From: RGIG464 sp045599585
GTDB lineage: Bacteria > Myxococcota_A > Bradymonadia > UBA4248
Reading direction: 5' to 3'
Assembly (NCBI GenBank): GCA_045599585.1
Contig: JAZRWH010000177.1
Location: 1 to 45,053 of the forward strand
Length of the DNA stretch: 45,053 nucleotides
The translations under genes and the position numbers were made by a program. The notes beneath the pieces were generated by a model, which worked only from the letters and a program-made list of their open reading frames with translations, was not told the origin of the DNA and searched no databases. This document shows positions 38,540 through 45,053 of this stretch, one piece after another (position 1 is the first letter of the stretch; every line of letters begins with the position of its first letter).

Positions 38540-40477
38540 ATGAAAAAATACTTGTGCTGCGTAGCAGCTATATTGGTCGCGAGTTGTTCGAGTCACCCGG
38601 AAAATGCAACCGAAAACAATGCCGTGGATGTCGTGAAGGCAGAAGTGCAAAATTCACGTCTGGCAGATCTGATCGACGCGTTAAGAGGCGACGAAGATTT
38701 GCGGGCTCAGTTAAATGCCTTAACATCTCAAGGAAATGCGACGGGTGGCGCAATCGACGCATGCGGCGATAAAGTGCTTTCAGAGGCGTATAGCAAACGC
38801 AATGGCAGCCCTGTTTTGGATACGCGCGCAAAGATCGATCAGGGTATCGCCATTCTTAAAGGCATACCCGAGACTGGCGCGAAGTACGAATCCAAAAATC
38901 TTTCAAAAATCGAAGCGTTGTCAGCAAAATTAGATTCGGCCTCTGGCGCTGTACCGTTTGTTTTGTCGGACGAAGATATTCGGACTTTGACGACATCGTT
39001 GCATGGGGTTGATGAAGAAATTACGTACGATGATCTCAAATCGAAAGTTATTGGATCACTAAAAGGCGCTGATTGCGAAAACATGCTTCCGCGTTATTGT
39101 GCATGGAGCAAAGCGCTGGTCACGGCAGGCGCGGATCGTCTAAATGACGCTGCTGAACTCGATGCTCTGTTGACGTGCGATTTGGTCGGTTGGGCGCGTG
39201 AGCTCCGCTTGAATTATCCGCAAAATGACTATGCGTTTGACCGTTTTCGCAAGTTTGTGAACGATGATGTCGTCGTGAAGTCGCGCGTGGTGGGATTCGT
39301 CGGTGATCTGGCAAAAAGTGGCCCTAAAAAAGCGTTTGAGCGTCTTGCGCCGCCCGATGAGCAGTATCAAAAGCTGATCGATGCACGTAAGGTGTACTTA
39401 AAAGCGATTGAAGATGGCGGTTGGGTCAAAGTGGACGATGTTCCCAAAACGCTCGAAGCATCTGTTGGCAAATCTTATACTTGGGTGCCAGGCCTCAAAA
39501 AACGACTCGCTCAGGAAGGATATACGGTCGGGAATGTTGAATCGGATGTCTTTGACGAGCCGACACGTGCTGCTGTTGAGCTTTATCGCGACGTTCATCA
39601 GCTCAATCAGAAAAAACTCGTCGATTCAACGCTCGTTAAGAATATGGCTGTGCCCCCCGAGACGCGCCTAGAATCCATTGATCTGACGATTCAGCGCTAT
39701 CGCGAATCAGCAATTGGCTCGCTGTCGTATTACGTCAAAGTCAATATTCCAGAGTTCTACGCCGAGGTATGGAAAGATGGAACGCGCATCGCGCGCCATA
39801 AAATTGTCGTTGGGAACAATAATATTGAAAAAGATCCTGAGACAAAACAGCCTGTTCCCGATCCTGTCACGCTTTACCCGCTTCACCCTAACCGCACGCC
39901 GATTCAAACTTCAAAGATCAATGAAGTCATTTTGAACCCTTATTGGAACGTACCAGCACGCATTCGTCAGCAGGAACTGGAGCCTAAACTGGCGGCAAAT
40001 CCCAACTATTACGCTGAAAACAACTACGAAGAAGTAAACGTTGGCGATCCCAAACTCTATTACGTGCGTGAATTGCCTAATCCCAAAAATAGTTTGGGGC
40101 GCGTCAAAATGATGTTCCCGAATCCGCATAACACATACTTGCACGACACGCCGGCCAAAGCGGCGTTTAACAATCCGCTGCGTGCGTTGTCTCACGGTTG
40201 TATGCGAGTTCAGAATCCCCTCGACCTCGCGAAACTTTTGTTGGAAAACGACGGACAGTACGATGCGGCAAAAGTCAATTCGATCTTAAATGCGAATCCG
40301 CTTGTTGAGACGAGCATTATGTTAAACAAACCAGTCGATGTCGATGTGGTCTATTTTAATACGCGCGTGGATGACTCTGGGGTCGTAGCCTTCTTGAGCG
40401 ATGTTTATGAGTACGATGCCATTCGGTTGGGCAAGGTCGTTTTGAAAAAACTACCTAAGCCTAAAGGTTGGAAATAG
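38540..40477 (+). CDS. L,D-transpeptidase (YkuD) lipoprotein, LdtD/YcbB-like
   Basis: It forms 3-3 cross-links in peptidoglycan or attaches proteins to it. Signal MKKYLCCVAAILVASC gives a lipobox ending at Cys16. A long helical region (30-290) precedes a possible peptidoglycan-binding module (WVPGLKKRLAQEGY, about 315-370) and then the YkuD catalytic domain with SHGCMRVQNP; the nucleophile is Cys554 and His552 precedes it. The insertion of the capping loop and total 645 residues resemble YcbB (615). GGAGAATTAG precedes the ATG. A strong terminator follows. A lipid anchor is unusual for this class. Confidence 0.9.
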   Translation: MKKYLCCVAAILVASCSSHPENATENNAVDVVKAEVQNSRLADLIDALRGDEDLRAQLNALTSQGNATGGAIDACGDKVLSEAYSKRNGSPVLDTRAKIDQGIAILKGIPETGAKYESKNLSKIEALSAKLDSASGAVPFVLSDEDIRTLTTSLHGVDEEITYDDLKSKVIGSLKGADCENMLPRYCAWSKALVTAGADRLNDAAELDALLTCDLVGWARELRLNYPQNDYAFDRFRKFVNDDVVVKSRVVGFVGDLAKSGPKKAFERLAPPDEQYQKLIDARKVYLKAIEDGGWVKVDDVPKTLEASVGKSYTWVPGLKKRLAQEGYTVGNVESDVFDEPTRAAVELYRDVHQLNQKKLVDSTLVKNMAVPPETRLESIDLTIQRYRESAIGSLSYYVKVNIPEFYAEVWKDGTRIARHKIVVGNNNIEKDPETKQPVPDPVTLYPLHPNRTPIQTSKINEVILNPYWNVPARIRQQELEPKLAANPNYYAENNYEEVNVGDPKLYYVRELPNPKNSLGRVKMMFPNPHNTYLHDTPAKAAFNNPLRALSHGCMRVQNPLDLAKLLLENDGQYDAAKVNSILNANPLVETSIMLNKPVDVDVVYFNTRVDDSGVVAFLSDVYEYDAIRLGKVVLKKLPKPKGWK

Positions 40478-40483
40478 TTTGTG

Positions 40484-40510
40484 AAAGCCCTCTTAAAGAG
40501 GGCTTTTTTT
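40484..40510 (+). terminator. intrinsic terminator
   Basis: The stem AAAGCCCTCTT / AAGAGGGCTTT is followed by T7. It lies seven bases after the transpeptidase stop. Confidence 0.93.
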
Positions 40511-40649
40511 AATTTTAAGGTGAAAAAAAACGCAAAACAGCTCAAATAGTTGGAAAACTACGCAAGAGATAGAGGTAAGCTCCTTGCCATAAAGGCGGAA
40601 CGTGTTGTAAAAAGTAACGTCGTTTTGTGACTCGCAAAAGGAGAGTGTC

Positions 40650-41444
40650 ATGATTGTTAGATTGGCCACGTTGAGCGCATTAGGGCAAGCCAGTGGAGGC
40701 GACCCCAATTGGACGCTCATCATCTTGATCGTTGCGGTCTTTTTAGGGATAGGGCTTTTCCTGCTCATTCCTTCGAAAAAAGCCAAAGCAATCGAATCGG
40801 ATGAAGAAAAGAAACTGTCTAAGAAGAAAAAGGCAGTATTGGGAGAGGGATCTTCCAAAGATATTAATCTCGAGAATTACGAAGAGAAAAAGGAGAATCT
40901 TTCGCTAGCAGAGATCAAAGTTGCTAAGCGCCAGACAGCCGATGAAATGTCGAAAGAAGAGCGCCGAGAGCTTCGCAAACAGAAGCGAGCTGCAACACAG
41001 ACAGAAAAAGCAGTGAAAGATCGCGGTGAAACTGAAGTTAAATCAGATGCTGTTGTAGAAGCAGAGTCGACTCATGCACCCGAGACGAAAGTTGAAGAAG
41101 TTGTCGATGTTGAGCTCAAGCAACAAGCTGCCGAAGCTTCTACAGAGCAAGCTGTTGAAGTAAAAGAAGCCGCAGTGGATACGGTTGAAGAATCGAAGTC
41201 GGAAGCTGTAGAAGAATCGAAAGATGTATTGTCGCTGTTCAGCGGTGATGACGAAGATTTATTCGGTAGTTTTGACAACGGTGATGATCCGGACGTGAAG
41301 CGCACAGTGTTTCCGACGCTTGGTTCAGCGTTGATTTCGCTTGATCAGCTCAATAAAGCTGCCGAAGCGGAAGAGCAGATGGATGCACTGGATGAATTGA
41401 CGAAACGACTCAAAGAAAAGTCGGAAAAAAAAACTCTGAGCTGA
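40650..41444 (+). CDS. ftsY: N-terminal part of FtsY: membrane helix and acidic domain (frame 1 of a split gene)
   Basis: AAAGGAGAG precedes the ATG. Residues 20-40 form one membrane helix (TLIILIVAVFLGIGLFLLIP) and the rest is a charged Lys/Glu/Asp-rich region with DVLSLFSGDDEDLFGSFDNG. This is the expected N-terminal membrane anchor and acidic A domain of FtsY, the SRP receptor. The frame ends at TGA 41442-41444, only nine bases after a run of nine A (41425-41433). The FtsY NG domain continues in the other frame from that run. A -1 shift at the run gives one protein of 666 residues. On its own this piece has no known function. Confidence 0.8.
   Translation: MIVRLATLSALGQASGGDPNWTLIILIVAVFLGIGLFLLIPSKKAKAIESDEEKKLSKKKKAVLGEGSSKDINLENYEEKKENLSLAEIKVAKRQTADEMSKEERRELRKQKRAATQTEKAVKDRGETEVKSDAVVEAESTHAPETKVEEVVDVELKQQAAEASTEQAVEVKEAAVDTVEESKSEAVEESKDVLSLFSGDDEDLFGSFDNGDDPDVKRTVFPTLGSALISLDQLNKAAEAEEQMDALDELTKRLKEKSEKKTLS
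41425..41433 (+). promoter_or_regulatory. ftsY: A9 slippery tract joining the two ftsY frames
   Basis: GGAAAAAAAAACTC: the upstream frame reads GAA AAA AAA ACT and stops nine bases later. The downstream frame reads AAA AAA AAC TCT GAG and stays open into the NG domain; its first upstream stop is TGA at 41393-41395. The two frames overlap only from 41396 to 41441. A runs of nine or more are known sites of polymerase slippage, and A AAA AAA is a known -1 ribosomal slip site. A weak hairpin TCGAAC/GTTCGA lies at 41453-41469. Sequencing error remains possible. Confidence 0.6.
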
Positions 41445-41461
41445 GCGAAAATTCGAACCTT

Positions 41462-42649
41462 TTGTTCGAGGAAAACGACGATTTGAATGGGCCGATAACT
41501 TTTAAAGAAGAGAGCGTGTTTTCGGCCGATTCAGTTTCGCAAGAAGTGGAAGCGCGTGCAGCAGAAGAAGCCGCAGAGCGCGAAGCAAAAGAGCGCGCGG
41601 AGCGTGAAGTACGCGAGCGAATTGAAAAAGAGTTACGCGAAAAAGCGGAACGTGAAGCGAAAGAAAAAGCAGAGCGTGAAGCGAAAGAGCGAGCGGAGCG
41701 TGAAGCAAAAGCACGTACGGCAGCTGAGCCAGTTGTGACGTCAGAATCGACGCGAAAGTTGGCGGAAGGACTTGCATCGACGCGATCGAATGGATTTATT
41801 GCGCAGATTGGTCGAATCTTTAAGGGTACGTTGAATGCATCAGTTCGTGATGATCTTGAAGAGATTTTGTTTACGGCGGATATTGGCGTGAAGACGAGTG
41901 AACGTCTTTTGGATCGCGTGACGGAAAATCTGAAGAACAAGGCGGACGGCGAAGCGGCCATGGCGCTTTTAAAATCTGAAGTGCAGGATATTTTGAAAGC
42001 GTGTGAGAAGCCGTTTGAAATTGGCAACGAGAAGCCACATGTAATTTTGGTTGTAGGCGTCAATGGTGCAGGCAAGACGACGACGTTGGGCAAACTTGCC
42101 GCAAAGCTTGTAAGCGAAGGCAAAAAAGTTCTTTTAATTGCGGGGGATACGTTTAGAGCGGCAGCGATCGAGCAACTTGAGGAGTGGCAGAAGCGTTGTG
42201 GCTGTGAAATTTATTCTCGCAAGCAGGGGGCGGATCCTTCGGGAACGATCTTTGACGGGATCAAGTATGCGGAAGAGCACGGATTTGACGTAGCTTTAGC
42301 GGACACGGCAGGTCGACTTCACAACAAAAAAGATCTTATTGAGGAGTTGAAGAAGATAGACCGCGTTGCGGGCAAAGCGATGGAAGGTGCGCCGCACCAA
42401 GTCATTTTAGTATTGGATGCGACGAACGGTCAAAATGCCTTAATTCAGGCAAGAGAATTTGGTGAAGCGATACCGTTTACGGGAATTATTCTGACGAAGT
42501 TGGACGGGACAGCGAAGGGTGGAGTAATTATCGGAATTTGTGAAGAGTTCAAAAAACCGATATATTACATAGGGATTGGCGAAATGATCGATGATTTACG
42601 TCGGTTTAACGCGAACGAATTTTTGGAAGCATTATTTTTGGAAGCCTAA
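41462..42649 (+). CDS. ftsY: FtsY NG (GTPase) domain, SRP receptor (frame 2 of a split gene)
   Basis: This binds the SRP-ribosome complex at the inner membrane and hydrolyses GTP with Ffh. Residues 20-90 are a charged coiled coil (EREAKERAEREVRERIEKEL-type), the end of the A domain. The N domain follows, then G1 GVNGAGKTTTLGKLA, DTFRAAAIEQL, G3 DTAGRLH and G4 TKLDGTAKGG. These are complete. The ORF can only start at TTG 41462-41464, which has no ribosome site, so it is unlikely to be translated alone. The frame extends upstream to 41396 and joins the anchor ORF at the A9 run. Confidence 0.92.
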   Translation: MFEENDDLNGPITFKEESVFSADSVSQEVEARAAEEAAEREAKERAEREVRERIEKELREKAEREAKEKAEREAKERAEREAKARTAAEPVVTSESTRKLAEGLASTRSNGFIAQIGRIFKGTLNASVRDDLEEILFTADIGVKTSERLLDRVTENLKNKADGEAAMALLKSEVQDILKACEKPFEIGNEKPHVILVVGVNGAGKTTTLGKLAAKLVSEGKKVLLIAGDTFRAAAIEQLEEWQKRCGCEIYSRKQGADPSGTIFDGIKYAEEHGFDVALADTAGRLHNKKDLIEELKKIDRVAGKAMEGAPHQVILVLDATNGQNALIQAREFGEAIPFTGIILTKLDGTAKGGVIIGICEEFKKPIYYIGIGEMIDDLRRFNANEFLEALFLEA

Positions 42650-42701
42650 AATGTGAACCACAGCAGTTGCACAAATTACAAGATATGTGATATAGGTGTG
42701 G

Positions 42702-42745
42702 TTGAGCCTTGCATTTGTTGTGCAAGGTGTAGCCCACAGGCTCAA
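42702..42745 (+). promoter_or_regulatory. nested hairpin upstream of the first barrel gene
   Basis: The outer stem TTGAGCC (42702-42708) / GGCTCAA (42739-42745) encloses the overlapping inner stem CCTTGCA (42707-42713) / TGCAAGG (42721-42727). It has no T run on either strand, so it is not an intrinsic terminator. It may be a leader structure for the barrel gene 66 bases on. Outer and inner arms share two bases, so the two pairings partly compete. Confidence 0.4.
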
Positions 42746-42810
42746 AATGTGTGATGTGTGCAGCTGTTAGTCAACTTGGACCATTTAATGGTACGATGAG
42801 GAGCTTTTTG

Positions 42811-43608
42811 ATGCGCCGTGTCCTCAATGTAGTTTTATTGGCATTGGTAATGATGGTGATGCCGGGAATGGCAATGGGCCAGGATGATACTGGCTATAGC
42901 GATTCCAGCGCGGGGGAATCCTCGGACAGTACGGCATCAGGAGATGAGAGTGATGATAATTTTCAGAGCCGCATTGTAGTTAAGAGCCAAAAGAAGAAGA
43001 AGGAGTTCAACGACAAGATTGTGGTAATTCAGCGCAAGCCTTTTATGCGCCGCAATCGAGCTGAGCTTGCTCCTATGTTCTATGGTGGAATCAACGACTC
43101 CCTGTTATTTCAGGTAGGCGTAGGTGCTCAGATAAACTATCACATTCTGGAGTGGTTATACGTAGGCGTATATGGCGGTTGGCAAGACTGGCGATTTGTA
43201 GATCGCAAGACCAACAGTCTATCGGAGACGTATGACGACGTAATTGATGCGACTGATGCAATTCCGACGACATCGATTGTAGATTGGTACGTTGGAGGTG
43301 TGGTAGGATTTGTACCTGTATACGGTAAATTTTCTATATTCAACAGTTCTGTCGTCCACTGGGATTTATCGTTAGGTGTAGGTGGCGGAACGGTATATAC
43401 ACGAGCCAATGGATTTGTTGGTGCCGGTCTCATAACAGTAGATCACCGCTGGTATCTCCTTAAATGGCTCTCTCTTAACGTAGGTGTTAAGGGATGGATC
43501 TACTACGAAGACATCGGTAGTTACAAAGGGCTATTCACGCACTGGCAAGCAGGTGTAGGGATAGGCTTCTGGTTGCCGGCGAGTTGGGAATACAAGTCTG
43601 AATGGTAG
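42811..43608 (+). CDS. outer-membrane beta-barrel protein, myxobacterial OMP-type (paralogue 1)
   Basis: ATG 42811 has GAGGAG eight bases upstream; the earlier in-frame ATGs at 42751 and 42796 have none. The leader MRRVLNVVLLALVMMVMPGM is a signal peptide, followed by an acidic Ser/Asp/Glu linker. From FYGGINDSLLFQVGVGAQIN on, alternating strands build a small barrel of eight to ten strands. It resembles the outer-membrane beta-barrel family annotated in myxobacteria (TIGR04565-like, from memory). A paralogue lies 82 bases downstream. The ligand is unknown. Confidence 0.85.
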   Translation: MRRVLNVVLLALVMMVMPGMAMGQDDTGYSDSSAGESSDSTASGDESDDNFQSRIVVKSQKKKKEFNDKIVVIQRKPFMRRNRAELAPMFYGGINDSLLFQVGVGAQINYHILEWLYVGVYGGWQDWRFVDRKTNSLSETYDDVIDATDAIPTTSIVDWYVGGVVGFVPVYGKFSIFNSSVVHWDLSLGVGGGTVYTRANGFVGAGLITVDHRWYLLKWLSLNVGVKGWIYYEDIGSYKGLFTHWQAGVGIGFWLPASWEYKSEW

Positions 43609-43648
43609 TTATCAGGTAGCTGTTTTAAGAATTTGGAAGTTTCAACCA

Positions 43649-43668
43649 CGAGCGAGTTAACTCGCTCG
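43649..43668 (+). promoter_or_regulatory. 20-bp perfect palindrome between the two barrel genes
   Basis: CGAGCGAGTTAACTCGCTCG is a perfect inverted repeat, centred on GTTAAC. It lies just ahead of the ribosome site of the second barrel gene. It could be an operator or a small RNA hairpin controlling the second gene; no T run follows. Confidence 0.5.
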
Positions 43669-43690
43669 ATCAAAAAGGATGGAATTACGC

Positions 43691-44443
43691 ATGAAGCGGT
43701 TGATTAGCCTTCTGGCTTTGATCATATTGTTTGGATTCGGTCTGCCTCAAACTTCTTTCGCTGCAGACGAAGAAGAAGGCGCTTCGAGCCTTGAAAAAGG
43801 CGATCCTGTCCGCCACCTGATGTTGCTTCGTTCAGGTCGATTTGAAATCGCACCGGGAGCTCAATTTGGGATAAACGAGCCATTCCAGCAGACGATTGGA
43901 TTTGGAGCGCAGATCTCCTATTACTTCACGAACTACCTCGGGCTCGGGGCCTCATTTTATTACAACCCATTGCATCTCAATCACGACGAGCTGGATGCAG
44001 TATCCGCAAGTGATTATGATGCGGATGTCCGCAGCACGCTAGCCGTAGCGCAGCCGACAATGAACTTCGACGTGGGTCTTTATTATGCTCCGTTGATGGG
44101 TAAGTTTTCGTTGTTTGGTTGGATTTTGAACTATGATCTCCATCTCTACGGTGCATTCGGTGCCATTATTATGGATACTGCGTGTGGTGCTGGTGGTTCG
44201 ATCTGTTCTGATGCTGTTAACAACGATCTTGAAGGACCGAAATTTGCTGGTGTCATCGGTATCGGTGTTCGCGTCTTCTTCAATAACTTCGTTGCGCTCA
44301 ACCTCGACGTGAAAAACTATCTCACGAGCTACTCCGATTATTCTCGCGGCGTAACTGACGATAACAAACGTTTCCATGATTGGGTTACCGGTAATATCGG
44401 TATCTCCTTCTTCTTCCCCGTTACCGTCTATATGTCTCGTTAA
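43691..44443 (+). CDS. outer-membrane beta-barrel protein, myxobacterial OMP-type (paralogue 2)
   Basis: Start MKRLISLLALIILFGFGLPQ is a signal peptide ending SFA-ADEE; ATG 43691-43693 has AAGGATGGA upstream, better than an in-frame ATG four codons earlier. FGINEPFQQTIGFGAQISYY and MGKFSLFGWILNYDLHLYGA align with the same segments of the previous gene (GGINDSLLFQVGVGAQINYH; YGKFSIFN...HWDLSLGVGGG), so both belong to one family. Its loop with DTACGAGGSICSD may hold a disulfide. The pair probably share a transcript that ends at a strong terminator. Function unknown. Confidence 0.86.
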   Translation: MKRLISLLALIILFGFGLPQTSFAADEEEGASSLEKGDPVRHLMLLRSGRFEIAPGAQFGINEPFQQTIGFGAQISYYFTNYLGLGASFYYNPLHLNHDELDAVSASDYDADVRSTLAVAQPTMNFDVGLYYAPLMGKFSLFGWILNYDLHLYGAFGAIIMDTACGAGGSICSDAVNNDLEGPKFAGVIGIGVRVFFNNFVALNLDVKNYLTSYSDYSRGVTDDNKRFHDWVTGNIGISFFFPVTVYMSR

Positions 44444-44465
44444 TCGCTTTAGCGTGGACAATCTT

Positions 44466-44500
44466 AAACGCAGGCTTTTTAGCCTGCGTTTTTGTTTTTT
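44466..44500 (+). terminator. intrinsic terminator, target site of the group II intron
   Basis: The stem AAACGCAGGCT (44466-44476) / AGCCTGCGTTT (44481-44491) is followed by TTGTTTTTT. The intron begins one base later. Confidence 0.94.
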
Positions 44501-44501
44501 G

Positions 44502-45053
44502 GTGCGCTCGGCGAGCGCACGTTCTAACGGGTGAAAGTCCCGAATCCGCCCGGTAGTGGGAAGGATATAGCCGAACACCAAGGGTGTCCATCGCGAGGTG
44601 GAATCTGAAGGAAGGTGTAAGCAAATCTCCGGTCTGACGAACAGAACCCCCATATAAGGCCGAGAACATGGGTAAGGTTGCCAAACAAATCGAAGCCCAA
44701 TAACTACACGGATATGTTCACGGTAGATGAGGCAGATAGATGGAGAGAAAGAATGTGTGAGTACCCGAGGAGGCCTCACGGACGATTTGAGTGAAAACTT
44801 AATCGGTTGAAATAAGATTTATCGTGAGGAGTCAGCAGAGGCCATAATACCGAATGTGAATTCGGGAAGGGCCGAACCTTTGCTTGTGATATAGAAATGA
44901 AAATTACCAGAGGTGAGATAAAAGAAAGCACAAAACGTAGCTGTGGCTACGGCTGAGGTCAAAGGATAGGTGCGGAACACCAAAAGTATGACAGAGCGCT
45001 TATTACCAATGGATGATTGAAGCTAGAACACATACGCTATAAGCGTAATAGCA
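44502..45053 (+). mobile_element. group II intron, 5' RNA part (truncated by window end)
   Basis: The 5' end GTGCG is followed by blocks I recognise from domain I of bacterial group II introns: ACGGGTGAAAGTCCCG (44526-44541), CACCAAGGGTGTCCATCGCG (44576-44595), then GAGGTGGAATCTGAAGGAAG and CCGGTCTGACGAACAGAA (44632-44649). The intron protein (reverse transcriptase/maturase) gene is not within the window; it would start beyond 45053. The element is inserted directly behind a terminator hairpin, the target preference of group IIC introns, but the subclass is not settled from this piece alone. Confidence 0.88.

Overview
The window reads as a diderm (Gram-negative) chromosome. It carries bamA, a lolD/lolC-type lipoprotein-export pair, several outer-membrane beta-barrels, many lipobox lipoproteins and an L,D-transpeptidase. 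Several features suggest a lineage of the former Deltaproteobacteria (Myxococcota/Bradymonadota-like): two adjacent barrels resembling the myxobacterial OMP family, a CdaA/CdaR c-di-AMP pair in a diderm, FtsY with an N-terminal membrane helix, and a Cys-rich FG-GAP lipoprotein. This placement is inference; there is no rRNA gene in the window. I saw no tRNA, CRISPR array or phage genes.

Layout. 1-276: end of an Ala/Lys/Asp repeat protein. 444-3640: small unknown gene, nadD and an ABC-F ATPase, all on the minus strand. 4110-8090: PEGA-domain protein, then a TPP riboswitch ahead of an outer-membrane barrel and a beta-propeller lipoprotein. 8481-13233: a Pro/His-rich DUF4476-like secreted protein divergent from a small basic secreted protein, then a 1022-residue Cys-rich FG-GAP lipoprotein. 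13335-16562: plsC coupled to a steroid-5-alpha-reductase-like membrane enzyme, then an AI-2E-type permease on the minus strand. 16725-21293: small hypothetical, lipoprotein and membrane genes. 21415-24957: minus-strand operon coaD, double-AAA ATPase, nucleotidyltransferase-fold protein. 25148-29722: APH-type sugar kinase and two tandem lipoproteins, each with two DsbA-like domains. 30319-35709: bamA, lolD and an enlarged lolC/E. 36090-38218: cdaA-cdaR. 38540-40477: L,D-transpeptidase lipoprotein. 40650-42649: ftsY, split between two frames at a run of nine A. 42811-44443: two paralogous barrels. 44502-45053: 5' end of a group II intron directly after a terminator.

Together the genes centre on envelope construction: BamA inserts barrels, LolD/LolC export lipoproteins, FtsY targets membrane proteins, PlsC makes phospholipid, the Ldt cross-links peptidoglycan, the Dsb-like lipoproteins handle disulfides and CdaA/CdaR signals wall status. 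NadD and CoaD make cofactors.

The most unusual signal lies between the genes. Eleven intergenic loci carry about seventeen hairpins of one design: a variable outer stem, one unpaired G, then an inner stem that always opens with TAT and closes with ATA. The stem sequences differ from copy to copy while pairing is kept in nearly all. Six copies carry an extra G5/C5 hairpin, and these six form three inverted pairs, each pair bracketing one gene block. This may be an undescribed REP-like or single-strand-hairpin element family.
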